Positions 10,101-19,646 of a stretch of DNA of 64,000 nucleotides are shown in pieces. The position numbers and the translations under genes were made by a program. Each line of letters opens with the position of its first letter. Position 1 is the stretch's first letter. Origin of the DNA: Bacteroidota bacterium (GTDB taxonomy: Bacteria > Bacteroidota > Bacteroidia > CAILMK01 > JACPUW01); the NCBI GenBank assembly GCA_016192035.1, contig JACPUW010000026.1, forward strand, positions 16,779 through 80,778, written 5' to 3'. The notes beneath the pieces were generated by a model. It was not told where the DNA came from. It searched no databases and saw nothing but the letters and a program-made list of their open reading frames with translations.

Positions 10101-11065
10101 AGGGTGGATGACTTCCCGCAGTTGGCATGGGAAATTACGGGCGAGGAGTTGCGCGCAGCTTTCAGCACGATCACCATCATTTCTCGGCGGACTACCCCCA
10201 CGAGCATGGCATTCCTAAACTCTGTGACCCTGAAAGACATGACCGTCACTTCCTCTTTCATGGGCCTAAAACGCATGGTGCCATCTGTTCGATCCAAGTG
10301 AAAACCTTCGGGCAATGACTTTGTGGTGGTTGGAAACCCAGCGAAATAAATAGGCTTATCGTACGAATAAGGGCTTGAATACCCCAAATTCGTATTTGGG
10401 CTTGTTTTTGGCTCCACAAATGAGAACTTAAGGCTATCCAGAATTTTGTTCTTGGCATTCGCGTCCAGTCCATAAGCCCCAGGGTAAAACTCAATATCGC
10501 GCTCCTTTGGCACAAGAATTACCGGTAATGTAGTGAATTTTACAGAGTTGTTGCAATATTTCCGGCATACATCAAAATAGGCTTCGGTATGAAAGTCCTT
10601 GTCCTTTCCACCAGTTGTAATACTTGATGCCCGCGTAATTCCAGAACCCCCAAACCAAAATTTTACCTTGCAATCTCCTGATTTAACCATACTGGATGCA
10701 TTAACCACGCTGGTATAAACCCTCCTTTCTACCCCATACTTTATCTTAGTTTTGGTAGAAGGACAAGTTTTACAATTGGAACAAGCTGAAGAACAAATTG
10801 GGGTTACCTCCATCGATGATTGCAAACTCATGGTAAAATAACCAACCAGGGTATGAATTGCGGTGTCTTTAGACTTTCGCATAGCGATATAGGGATCTGA
10901 CATGCTAGAGCTTCCGCACTCTTTGTACACTATGAGGGTGAGCCTAAAACTGTCGTTTCCCAGGCAATCCCACTCCCAGTCGCTGCCCATTATGCCCTGT
11001 GAGTGAACGGGTGCTGATAATAGCACCAATGCCACCATAGTGGCAAGTATAGAAAATACTTTCAT
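7142..11065 (-). CDS. Very large secreted protein with Ig/PKD-like repeats and a T9SS C-terminal sorting domain
   Basis: MKVFSILATMVALVLLSAPVHSQG signal peptide; PKD-like VHFRPTGTGGVYHKWFFGTGDYSNLDTPVYTYQNIGKYTVRLI; C-terminus FPNPSSGAFNLLCPPSMGYLVLRLYDAQGREVETLELGQGGTVSFGHALPKGLYLAALV. Confidence 0.85.
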   Translation of the reverse strand: MKVFSILATMVALVLLSAPVHSQGIMGSDWEWDCLGNDSFRLTLIVYKECGSSSMSDPYIAMRKSKDTAIHTLVGYFTMSLQSSMEVTPICSSACSNCKTCPSTKTKIKYGVERRVYTSVVNASSMVKSGDCKVKFWFGGSGITRASSITTGGKDKDFHTEAYFDVCRKYCNNSVKFTTLPVILVPKERDIEFYPGAYGLDANAKNKILDSLKFSFVEPKTSPNTNLGYSSPYSYDKPIYFAGFPTTTKSLPEGFHLDRTDGTMRFRPMKEEVTVMSFRVTEFRNAMLVGVVRREMMVIVLKAARNSSPVISHANCGKSSTLTLTACKGSTVSFSVCTSDSNSRDSLSLRLLSSPVPGAKFTVSSDTTNRPQGVVSFTVSDAEYANSPLFFDFEVSDNTCPVAAKSSKRITVYIKQPPTYNVTLSDSLTNSSCPVRIISASGLNTTKVKNYRWLVDSNIVADRTLTYAMNPTFGDTQLITFAYYNSTCWVYDSKVYTIPKSSSSIKFANPHDSFICSGEPYLDTIVASGGTGKLSYQWYDTHLKRLYKSDNIKLEDTLYAQPFIRRIRITATDTLQCSFTHEIELKQVTNQSINYLNDTVLCTDSIKRFKLPVGPAGNSWLNNGQWVKSFANKGKLEGKYSYVQWLKRDGECFQEDFSLLWSKMPYWSLLDDTIFTCTSHDTIPLRSSTSSTIWSGPGVVKGQALFFLPNNPAAIYPIKAISSNAYCSDSANLYIITGGVNSINWSADSISLCSSERDTALPIGGYRSIRFSGGKKLLFVKKGQYHIDLSKLQPKQYISGSMTDSNYCKDAFNMLVRYKGSFPITLGSPSKAMCLGSGLEAIVTSPVALSWTGGVVDADTAFYFDTDGKQPGNYLLMGKFGNGQCVSYKSFYVSVADTYLVSLRVDTSLCTGDTFVFKKMLLPGYWEERYGGVTVDNGTPSQVVFGKGDTSTYYFAYKPKAPYTVTHCYVMGADVMVRVGSGGGIQPNIKDSLHACAHAELALDGQRPNTEWSGPGVVEKGGYYYFNPDRASGTVHALTKKVSSGSCHKEGQTHVRTISLPTVYAGDDTVLCLGTDTFEHPLRKSAKGSWTGHRVVGGQPLTAFYPLDPRGEYHYGLSATNAYGCTGADTLVIYVGDRVEVAYAASPSKGAAPLTVHFRPTGTGGVYHKWFFGTGDYSNLDTPVYTYQNIGKYTVRLISTDGTGYCSDEATFPDAIEATPVGLSKSEGMAMPAIFPNPSSGAFNLLCPPSMGYLVLRLYDAQGREVETLELGQGGTVSFGHALPKGLYLAALVDKEGETLTQTVAKE

Positions 11066-11311
11066 GGTTCCATAGTTTGGTTGGTCAAATATAGAATACA
11101 ACCCAGCTATGAACTATTCCTTAATGGCTATTTTGGTAAAATTAAACGGGGAATAATGGCCCGCCCGTTTTTGAGTCAAGGTATATAGCTTACCGTATAT
11201 TCAATTCATTAGCAATAACATAAAGACCATGGACAACAAATTGAGCAACGGCCAGAACCACTTAAAGTGGTCGAAATCAGTTAATATTTGACCATCGGAC
11301 TTTGGCAGTCG

Positions 11312-12160
11312 TTAAACGCCCATATGCCCCGTGCTATCACGTTTATCATCGTCCTTCCCCGCCCAGCCTGGCGCATGGTATTGAAAAACAACTTCCTGAT
11401 TGTTCCAATCATGCGATAAGCCAGAAGGCAATGATTCCTTTTCTAACCCAGGTTTGAACACAATGGCGTCAGTACCTGACATCCAGGCGTCGCCAATAAC
11501 ATCGGGTGCCTCAGGCAGCGGTTGATCAAAAGACTCTACCCCCGAAGGACTGTGGCGGTAATATACTGCGGTTACCACACCGACCAATGCTCCAATGAGG
11601 TGGGATTCCCATGACACCCCTGGCTGGTTTGGCAAAATGCCATATACCATTGAGCCATAAAACAAGGCCAATAACAGGGATAGCACAGCTAACCGCCTGT
11701 TTCTACGCACAATTCCACTTATAAATAGAAAAAAAGCCAAGGCATATACAAAACCGCTAATCCCTATATGTAGGGTGTTGCCCCGCGCCAAGCCCCACAC
11801 CAGTACGGCCGTGGATACGTACATGATAAACCACACCTTAGTTGCTAGGTGCCAATAAAAGAAATAGAGTGCCGAACCAAACAGAAACAGGCTTATACCG
11901 TTGCTTGCCAAGTGCATCCAATCGCCATGGTGCAAAGGTCCCAATAGAATGCCAACCAAGAACTGGGGATTTCGGGGCATGATGCCCATCCAATCCAGCG
12001 AGGCATGGCCTACTTGCTCTATCACGGTGGGTATGGCCATACACAATATAGTAAACAGTGGCATGGCAAACACCGCCTTTAGACTGGGAAATGAGGAATG
12101 CTGTGAATATTGGGCCATTTGAGTATCACAAAAATGTGCGGCACATGCCGTTGACGCCAT
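11312..12160 (-). CDS. Rhomboid-family intramembrane serine protease
   Basis: HHGDWMHLASNGISLFLFG, GISGFVYALAFF (GxSG), SWESHLIGALVGVVTAVYYRH. TAATG overlap with the upstream gene supports the start. Confidence 0.85.
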   Translation of the reverse strand: MASTACAAHFCDTQMAQYSQHSSFPSLKAVFAMPLFTILCMAIPTVIEQVGHASLDWMGIMPRNPQFLVGILLGPLHHGDWMHLASNGISLFLFGSALYFFYWHLATKVWFIMYVSTAVLVWGLARGNTLHIGISGFVYALAFFLFISGIVRRNRRLAVLSLLLALFYGSMVYGILPNQPGVSWESHLIGALVGVVTAVYYRHSPSGVESFDQPLPEAPDVIGDAWMSGTDAIVFKPGLEKESLPSGLSHDWNNQEVVFQYHAPGWAGKDDDKRDSTGHMGV

Positions 12161-13056
12161 TAAGGCATAATCACGGCCAAAAGTTCAGCTATTTCACCGC
12201 GCCTCCGTTCGTCGCCCATTTTTTCGTAGCTGTTCAACAAGTTGCGGAGTACCCTGGCCACAATGAGGGTATTTTGGCAGGGCCTGTAATATGTATCATT
12301 TGGCTCAAGCTGGGCATCCCTAAGAAACCGCTCTATATTGTACTTGGTAAAAATGGCCCCTCCATTAAACACATTGACATAAAAAATGACGTTTCCACCT
12401 ACATGGTAGGGTATGATGCCGTCACTGCTAAAACCTGGCTGGTCGGTAAGTCCATTATCGTCCATGTAGGCCAGCACAAAGTGTTTAGGGAGATCAACCC
12501 CCAAGATGGGCAGGTACAGTCGCTGTGCTATGACCGAATACAAAATGGAAAGGGATAGCGGGTTTCCACGGCGGTGATCTATCACCTTATTGATATACGA
12601 ATTCTCGGGTGCGAAGAAATCTTTGTTTTCGCCCTGAAAACGGTACTTACCAAAAAATATATCGTTGATTACCCGCACGTTGTCAATTGGCGAGAACTTG
12701 TAATTGAGTTGTAGCCAGATATCCAGTTTCATTTTGTCTATGTAGGCCGATAGGGGGGCTAATTCCAACTCTGGATATCGATATTTGGCCACAATAAAAA
12801 ACCCCTCAAGCAAATCGTCGGCACGGTGCTGGGCCCAGGCGGCCAGGAGGCCCTTGATATGGGCCAAATGCAAATGGCCAAGCACCTCTGTGATGCGCTC
12901 ATGCTGCAACTCATTCTCAGCCCGCAAGGCGTACTCGTTAAGGATAGCGTATGCTTCTGGCCCTAACCCAATTAGTTGATCCCGGACATGCACATAAACC
13001 GCATTGTCTTGATCGTCTATAAGGCGGATTAGCGCGTCTATGTTGGGGAATTGCAT
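12160..13056 (-). CDS. SirB1-like / transglutaminase-like superfamily protein
   Basis: INDIFFGKYRFQGENKDFFAPENSYINKVIDHRRGNPLSLSILYSVIAQRLYLPILGVDLPKHFVLAY. Confidence 0.8.
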   Translation of the reverse strand: MQFPNIDALIRLIDDQDNAVYVHVRDQLIGLGPEAYAILNEYALRAENELQHERITEVLGHLHLAHIKGLLAAWAQHRADDLLEGFFIVAKYRYPELELAPLSAYIDKMKLDIWLQLNYKFSPIDNVRVINDIFFGKYRFQGENKDFFAPENSYINKVIDHRRGNPLSLSILYSVIAQRLYLPILGVDLPKHFVLAYMDDNGLTDQPGFSSDGIIPYHVGGNVIFYVNVFNGGAIFTKYNIERFLRDAQLEPNDTYYRPCQNTLIVARVLRNLLNSYEKMGDERRRGEIAELLAVIMP

Positions 13057-13092
13057 AGTGACTATAAGGCCAATATGTGCAAGGCAATATCC

Positions 13093-15405
13093 TTACTTCT
13101 TTTTGCCTTTTTTCTTGGGTTTATCAGCCTGGCTGTTGATGATGCCCAAAATATCATTGATACCCAATGCGGTAGCCTCTGTACCCTTAGGTATCTTATA
13201 GTTCTCCTTTCCCAACTTTATATAAGGCCCCCATCTTCCATTGAGCACTTCTATGGTTTTTCCCTCATGTTCAAACTTGGATATTGACCGATTGGCATCG
13301 GTTATTTTCTTGTTTTCTATCAGTTCAATTGCTTCTTCCAATCTTATGGCAAGTGGGTCTGTAGCCTTAGGTATGGACACAAACATTCCAGCGTGTTTCA
13401 CATAAGGGCCAAACCTGCCAGAATCAACTACTACCTCCTTTTCATCATGGCTGCCCAAGTGGCGTGGGAGCTTGAACAGTTCCATTGCCTCATCTAGACT
13501 GATTGACTCAATCAACTGACCTGGTTTCATTTTGGCGTACCTCGGCTTATCGCCTTCGGCGGCAGGGCCTAGCTGCACATAAGGCCCATATTTGCCAAAC
13601 CGTGCGCTCACCTGCAATTTGCTTACTGGATCCACGCCCAGTTCTCGCATCTGGTTGACATAACCCGCCTCTTTTGTAGCCTTTTCTACAGTTTGGTGAA
13701 AGGGCTTATAAAAGGAGCCTATCATGTGTTGCCACACCACTTTCCCTTCAGCAATATCATCAAACTCTTGTTCCACCTTGGCCGTGAACTTATAGTCCAT
13801 GACCGTGCTGAAATGCTCATCGAGAAAATCACTTACCATCATGCCCACATCGGTAGGAAAGAGCTTATTTTTTTCAACTCCAAATACTTCTTTAGAGAGG
13901 GATTCTTCTATTTTATTGGCTTTGAGGACCAAGAGTTCTAGTGTTCGCTCTATCCCTGGTCGGGATTCTTTGGCCACATAGGCCCGTTTTTGAATGGTAG
14001 AAATTGTTGGCGCATAAGTAGATGGCCTCCCTATGCCCAATTCTTCCAGCTTTCGCACAAGTGATGCCTCGGTATATCGGGGAGCAGGGCGGGTATAGCG
14101 TTGTTTACACTCTATATTTTCTAAGGCCAATTCTTGTCCCTTCTTCAGGTTTGGCAATAGCCTTTCGGCTTCTTCATCTTCTTCCTCATCATCCACCGAC
14201 TCCATGTATAGCTTAAGGAATCCATCAAACTTAACCTGTTGCCCGGTGGCAATAAATCGATATGCACTGGTGGAAATGGAAATGGTCACGGTGGTATTCT
14301 CCAATTGGGCATCAGCCATTTGCGATGCCACTGCCCGTTTCCAAATCAAGTCATACAGCCGCTCTTCATCCTTGCCCATACCGGTGGTGCGCCGGTCAAA
14401 ATAGGTGGGCCGTATGGCCTCATGTGCTTCTTGTGCCCCCTGGGTTTTGGTGGCGAATTGCCTGGGTTTGCTGTATGGCGCGCCAAACAGTTGGCCTATG
14501 GTTTCTTTGGCTGTGTTAATTGCTAATGATGAAAGGTTTACAGAATCGGTACGCATATAGGTGATATGGCCGGCCTCGTAAAGTTTTTGGGCCACGGTCA
14601 TGGTGCGCGATACGGAAAACCCCAGTTTTCGGGAGGCTTCTTGCTGTAAGGTAGATGTGGTAAAAGGAGGTGCCGGCGATTTCTTGGCCGGGCGTACCTG
14701 TATGTCGTCAATGGAATAACTGGCACCTATACAGTCTTGCAGAAAATTTTTACAGGCCGCAGCGTCTTTTAGTCTTTCGTTCAATTCGGCCAGCACCTTT
14801 CCGCCGTTTGCCTTGAAGTTGGCCTTGGGCCTAAAACTGCTCTCAGTGGCGAATGCCATGATTTCCCTTTCGCGTTCCACAATAAGTTTCACGGCTACCG
14901 ACTGTACACGCCCAGCAGAGAGGGATGGGCGCAGTTTTTTCCAAAGGACCGGCGATAGTTCATAACCCACCAATCTGTCTAGCACCCTTCGTGCCTGTTG
15001 GGCATTCACCAAATTCACGTCAATTTTTCTGGGATTGGAAATCGCCTGCAAAATGGCCGGTTTGGTAATTTCATGGAAAACAATGCGCTTGGTCTGAGCA
15101 ATGTCAAGTTCAAGAGACTCGGCTAGGTGCCAAGAAATGGCTTCCCCTTCGCGGTCTTCGTCAGTTGCCAGCCAAACATCCCCGCATTTGGCCGCTAGAT
15201 CTTTCAATTCCTTGATTACCTTTTTCTTATCTGACGATATTTCATACCTTGGAGCAAAGTTGTTGTCTATATCAATGCTAATATCATCTGAATGGAGGTC
15301 GCGTACATGGCCAAACGAACTGGCCACCACGTAATCACTGCCCAAGAATTTCTCTATTGTTTTGGCCTTGGCCGGTGATTCTACGATCACTAGGTGCTTT
15401 CCCAT
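13093..15405 (-). CDS. topA: DNA topoisomerase I
   Basis: MGKHLVIVESPAKAKTIEKFLG, ATDEDREGEAISWHL, ITYMRTDSVNLS, C-terminal FGKYGPYVQLG/GRFGPYVKHAG/GRWGPYIKLG repeats, Lys-rich tail. Confidence 0.96.
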   Translation of the reverse strand: MGKHLVIVESPAKAKTIEKFLGSDYVVASSFGHVRDLHSDDISIDIDNNFAPRYEISSDKKKVIKELKDLAAKCGDVWLATDEDREGEAISWHLAESLELDIAQTKRIVFHEITKPAILQAISNPRKIDVNLVNAQQARRVLDRLVGYELSPVLWKKLRPSLSAGRVQSVAVKLIVEREREIMAFATESSFRPKANFKANGGKVLAELNERLKDAAACKNFLQDCIGASYSIDDIQVRPAKKSPAPPFTTSTLQQEASRKLGFSVSRTMTVAQKLYEAGHITYMRTDSVNLSSLAINTAKETIGQLFGAPYSKPRQFATKTQGAQEAHEAIRPTYFDRRTTGMGKDEERLYDLIWKRAVASQMADAQLENTTVTISISTSAYRFIATGQQVKFDGFLKLYMESVDDEEEDEEAERLLPNLKKGQELALENIECKQRYTRPAPRYTEASLVRKLEELGIGRPSTYAPTISTIQKRAYVAKESRPGIERTLELLVLKANKIEESLSKEVFGVEKNKLFPTDVGMMVSDFLDEHFSTVMDYKFTAKVEQEFDDIAEGKVVWQHMIGSFYKPFHQTVEKATKEAGYVNQMRELGVDPVSKLQVSARFGKYGPYVQLGPAAEGDKPRYAKMKPGQLIESISLDEAMELFKLPRHLGSHDEKEVVVDSGRFGPYVKHAGMFVSIPKATDPLAIRLEEAIELIENKKITDANRSISKFEHEGKTIEVLNGRWGPYIKLGKENYKIPKGTEATALGINDILGIINSQADKPKKKGKKK

Positions 15406-15472
15406 GCCGCGAGTTTAGGCATTTTCCCACGTAATGGTGGTAGTACAGGGGGCGTGCCCCTTCTTCAATACT

Positions 15473-17518
15473 TTATTCCTTGGCAAATCTCAATGCCATA
15501 ACATTCTCACCACTATATATTTGAATAAAATATATGCCTGGTAATAACGAGGACGTGCTGACTTGGGCCCCGTACGTCCCCTCACCTTCCAAACCTACCT
15601 CCCTGCCATAGAGGTCTATCACCTTCCAGCTAAACGAAGAAGCTGAACCAGGGCCCTGAATGAGGAGTGCGTCACGGGCAGGATTTGGCCAGCAGTCCCA
15701 GCCCTGGGCCATGCGTTCTTCCAGGCCCATGGGCCAATCGCTTCCCACTACCAGGTTGTCAATAAATATATTTTGTTCCCCATTGGATGTAAATCTGAAC
15801 TCAATAGATGCGGCGGTAAGGGATTTGGCCAATGCCATGTCAACCACTATATTCTTCCATTGATCGGCCTTGGGGATGAAGGATGCATTCATTTCTTGAG
15901 TGATGGACCGAAGTGATGCACCGGAATTGGATAGCCGCAACAATTCTACCCCCCGGCAAGCATCCACCGCATACACCTCCAATACTTCCCTACTTCCGGC
16001 ATTTTGCAAGGCGTAAGCCAGGTCAAAGCTTAGCACATGTGCCTGTGATGTGCTTAGGTCAATTGGTGGGGTAGAAAAGGTGTATGTAGATGATTCCACC
16101 TGTTTGCCAAAGTTTTGGATCCATAGGCTAGCGGCACCTCCATAGGATGCATCTGTGGTGCGTTGCCAGGAATCCCCGTTGCCCGACTGAATTCCCCATG
16201 CTTCATAGGGAAAATCGGCCAATTCAAAATCAACCCGATACGGGGCTTTTAGCGATGCTACTTTAGGCGCCACGCGCACCGCTCCCATAGAAATCAGGGT
16301 GTCGGTCCCCGATTTGTTGGTGATGATAAGGGTTACATCATACAATCCGGCATTGGCATAGGCCACCTGAGGGTTTGGCTCGTAGGCTATACTTGGCACA
16401 CCACTAGGAAACAGCCACTTATACTCCGTATTGGCTACTTCGGTGCAGGAGAAATCTGTAAACTGAATGCTTCCGCCTTCACAAACCACATTTTTATCGC
16501 TCTGAAAGGCTGCTATGGGTTCCCCCAGTGTTTCGTTTGAATCAAGCACGCCGGTAGCCAAAAGATTATCCCTGCTAATCAAGGTTTTGCGGTATTGCTC
16601 GAAGGTATAGTCCACCCGGGCTTTTTGCCCACGTGTAAATATCGTTCGGCAATCGGAGTAGTCCATGATGTTTTCTATTTGGTCGGGCTGGTCAGGCGAG
16701 TCGTTGGAACAACTATTTCGGCCACGTGGGCAGCCAAAGTTTTGGCCGCTGCTGGGGGGAGTATCACACACGCGGTCGCCGGTGACGCGGCAATCTTCAC
16801 TTCCACAACTACCCTCAAAAGGGTGGTAAAGATTGAGATAATGTCCCAACTCATGGGGTAGGGTAGCCCTGTTTAGCACATCTGAACGGATGACAATGCC
16901 CGAATTGGTGGATGACTCCATCCACGGGAAGTAGGCATATCCAAGAATGGTGCTTGAGGGGGTACTGCCGCTAATGGTGCGCACCACCCAGATATTCAGG
17001 TATTTTTTGGGATCCCACATGCTCAGGGTTTTCACGTTGTCGCCGGCATTGGCCGTGGTAGATGACTGTACGCGGACGATTCCATTGGTGTTAATTCCAT
17101 TAGGGTCTATTTGGGCCAACCGCAGCTCCACCTTCATATCTACTACCACCTTGCGCCAGGTAGTATCCACTTCTTCCATTTTTATATTCTGAAACCTATA
17201 AGTTTCATTCACCTTCTGAACATACTCAAGTACCGTAGCATCGCTTATGTTTTCAGAACCATTGTCATGAATGATGTGAAAAACAGTAGGAATAATCCTT
17301 ACCTCACAGCCTTCACCTGCCTTAAACTGGGTATGGTGTATATGTTTATAGATCTTTTCTTCTGATTCAACCTGTTTGAGCAATAACGAGGGGTCATTGG
17401 CCACTTGTTCGCGTACTTTTTCATCGGTGTGGCAGGGAATCTCCCTCAGGGTTTGGCCATATAGGCCTAGGGAAAAAGCCACAAGGCATAAGGTCGGGAT
17501 TGTTTTCTGAATTGACAT
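15473..17518 (-). CDS. M43 (pappalysin-like) metalloprotease with PKD and T9SS sorting domain
   Basis: Zn motif HELGHYLNLYHPFEG, NIMDYSDCRTIFTRGQ; PKD-like central part; C-terminal CWNPARDALL...LPGIYFIQIYSG (WPNPARDALLIQG). Confidence 0.88.
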   Translation of the reverse strand: MSIQKTIPTLCLVAFSLGLYGQTLREIPCHTDEKVREQVANDPSLLLKQVESEEKIYKHIHHTQFKAGEGCEVRIIPTVFHIIHDNGSENISDATVLEYVQKVNETYRFQNIKMEEVDTTWRKVVVDMKVELRLAQIDPNGINTNGIVRVQSSTTANAGDNVKTLSMWDPKKYLNIWVVRTISGSTPSSTILGYAYFPWMESSTNSGIVIRSDVLNRATLPHELGHYLNLYHPFEGSCGSEDCRVTGDRVCDTPPSSGQNFGCPRGRNSCSNDSPDQPDQIENIMDYSDCRTIFTRGQKARVDYTFEQYRKTLISRDNLLATGVLDSNETLGEPIAAFQSDKNVVCEGGSIQFTDFSCTEVANTEYKWLFPSGVPSIAYEPNPQVAYANAGLYDVTLIITNKSGTDTLISMGAVRVAPKVASLKAPYRVDFELADFPYEAWGIQSGNGDSWQRTTDASYGGAASLWIQNFGKQVESSTYTFSTPPIDLSTSQAHVLSFDLAYALQNAGSREVLEVYAVDACRGVELLRLSNSGASLRSITQEMNASFIPKADQWKNIVVDMALAKSLTAASIEFRFTSNGEQNIFIDNLVVGSDWPMGLEERMAQGWDCWPNPARDALLIQGPGSASSFSWKVIDLYGREVGLEGEGTYGAQVSTSSLLPGIYFIQIYSGENVMALRFAKE

Positions 17519-17527
17519 GATATATAG

Positions 17528-19570
17528 TTAGTTAATAACGAATTGCTTTATAACGGCCCCTTCTTCGGTTTGTATTTTGGCCAGGTAGAAACCAGCAGAA
17601 AGGCCCTGTACCTGTACCACGGCAGTAGTGGGCAACGCATGAAAGGCCCCGGCCGCCATGACCCTTCCGGCGTGATCTAGCACTTGCCATTTTTCCAAGC
17701 CTGCCCTGGGTGATTCCAAGGTGAACCAACCGGTAGATGGGTTGGGATATAGGTGTACCTGCAAATCTTTCCCTGCGCCGTCTTCATCAATAGAAATGGC
17801 CGTCGTGCCAACCCGAATATTGTCTATGAAAAGGTTGTTTCCTCCACCTGAGGTAAAAATAAATTTGATATGTGTTGGCATCATGTTCTTGTAGAAACTT
17901 AGGTTCACCTCATAGTTGCGCCAATGTCCATCATTCTTGGGATAAAATGCCCCAGCAGATTGATTGACGGTTGATAGCCTAGAAGAGACGTCTTGTCGCA
18001 CCAAATTCCAATTCTCCCCGCAGTCTATTGATACGAACACGGAAAGCACATCTTGGCTGCTATCATCGTAGGCATGGGCCACCTGATACCTCAGGTAGGG
18101 ATCCTTGCTCCGATACAAGTTAATAGGCGGAAGGTGCATGACCGCTTCCTTGCCCTTGATTCCCATAGAATAGTTATTGACAAACAAACAATTGCCCCCA
18201 TTATACCCATGATAGGAATTCGTCCATTTCAAGCCATCGGTTTGAGTGAATAACCAATCCTCAGGTGCCCCCAATGGAAAATCAAAATCTACATTCATTA
18301 CTCCTCCTGCACGGCTGGTGTTGGCCACCATAAAGGCATCTGGGCGGATCAACTTTCCCTCCCGGTCACCATTGGTTACCGTGAGCTCCACGCTGTAGCG
18401 CCCAGGGCTGTCAACCACCACCACAGGGTTTGTATCGGTGGATGTAAGGCGCTGCCCACCCTTAATGACCCACAAATACGTAGCATTTGTATCGAGGGTG
18501 CAAGAGGCATTGCTAAGCCGCACAGCCTGCCCAAGGCAAACATAGGGCTCGGCAATAGAGAAATCGGCTACAGGCAATGTGTTGACATTTTCGGAAGTCA
18601 CACCGGTCAATGCCAGATTATCTTGTGAGTATAAGGTACTTCTGTAATAATATAGGGCGGCAAGCATTCTTGTTTTTTGCCCTTTGGTAAACATGACCCT
18701 ACAGTTGGAATAATCCATATGGTTTTCTACCTGGTCGGGCTGGTCGGGTGAATCCGTGGTGCATGAATTGGTTTTACGGGAACATCCAAAATTTGGGGCT
18801 GCGGCTGGAGGGGTATCGTCCACCAAGTCATTCTCGCTATTACATCCTGCATCAAAAGTGTGTAGCAAGTTAAGGTAGTGACCTACCTCATGGGTCAGGG
18901 TGGCGCTCGTCATTTGGTCAAACCGAATCACTATGCCGTCATTTTCATTGCTTGAACCGGGGTAATAGGCATAGCCCAAGGTAGTTCCTTCGCCAAATGG
19001 TTTAATCGATTTTACCACCCAGATATTTAGGTATCTTTCTTTATTCCATTTAATTAGGGACTTAACATTATTCTCGCCATAATCATCTACCTGACTGGTC
19101 TTGGCCGACCAAGTCCGGGTAATGCCATTGGTACAATTGCCTTTTGGATCTGCCCTGGCCAAACGAAATTCAATACCCACATTGGCTACAAGGCCCCTAA
19201 ACACGGGACGAATAAGGGACGTGTCAGGATGTGACTGCGAAAAATCCTCGTTAAGCCTGGTGATAAGCCCGGTTACCTGGGCATCAGTCACGTTTTCCGG
19301 CCCGCCTACATGTATTATATGAACTACCACTGGTATGATATAGGATGCCTTTTTTTTCAAACTGGCACCTTCGTTCATTAGCATGGTTTGGTAGTATCCT
19401 TCAAATGCCGCGTGACCCACCGGGTCTCTTTCAGGCATTTTGGTGCCACACCAGCCTAATTGCCCCCAAGAATCCTGTGCCCACGTTAGGGATAGAAAAA
19501 ACGCGGGTATGAATATAAGCCACATAGGTATTGCAATGATAGGCCTTCCTTGTATTTCAGTATATCTCAA
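17528..19570 (-). CDS. M43 (pappalysin-like) metalloprotease with PKD and T9SS sorting domain
   Basis: HEVGHYLNLLHTFDAGC, ENHMDYSNCRVMFTKGQ; C-terminus LYPNPSTGWFTLESP...LSAGFYLAKIQTEEGAVIKQFVIN. Confidence 0.88.
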   Translation of the reverse strand: MRYTEIQGRPIIAIPMWLIFIPAFFLSLTWAQDSWGQLGWCGTKMPERDPVGHAAFEGYYQTMLMNEGASLKKKASYIIPVVVHIIHVGGPENVTDAQVTGLITRLNEDFSQSHPDTSLIRPVFRGLVANVGIEFRLARADPKGNCTNGITRTWSAKTSQVDDYGENNVKSLIKWNKERYLNIWVVKSIKPFGEGTTLGYAYYPGSSNENDGIVIRFDQMTSATLTHEVGHYLNLLHTFDAGCNSENDLVDDTPPAAAPNFGCSRKTNSCTTDSPDQPDQVENHMDYSNCRVMFTKGQKTRMLAALYYYRSTLYSQDNLALTGVTSENVNTLPVADFSIAEPYVCLGQAVRLSNASCTLDTNATYLWVIKGGQRLTSTDTNPVVVVDSPGRYSVELTVTNGDREGKLIRPDAFMVANTSRAGGVMNVDFDFPLGAPEDWLFTQTDGLKWTNSYHGYNGGNCLFVNNYSMGIKGKEAVMHLPPINLYRSKDPYLRYQVAHAYDDSSQDVLSVFVSIDCGENWNLVRQDVSSRLSTVNQSAGAFYPKNDGHWRNYEVNLSFYKNMMPTHIKFIFTSGGGNNLFIDNIRVGTTAISIDEDGAGKDLQVHLYPNPSTGWFTLESPRAGLEKWQVLDHAGRVMAAGAFHALPTTAVVQVQGLSAGFYLAKIQTEEGAVIKQFVIN

Positions 19571-19591
19571 GCCCTTTTCATAGGTTTTTTT

Positions 19592-19617
19592 AAAAAAATC
19601 CCCGGCAGTACCGGGGA
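19592..19617 (-). terminator. Rho-independent terminator for the M43 gene ending at 19647
   Basis: Minus strand reads TCCCCGG-TACTG-CCGGGGA followed by TTTTTTT; 30 bp past the stop. Confidence 0.8.
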
Positions 19618-19646
19618 CTTCTCTCTCATCCTCACTTATAAAAAAA

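Noticed and set aside
11257-11271. ACCACTT-A-AAGTGGT palindrome between the large surface protein gene and the rhomboid gene
   Set aside because: Short, single copy, no clear promoter context; could be chance.
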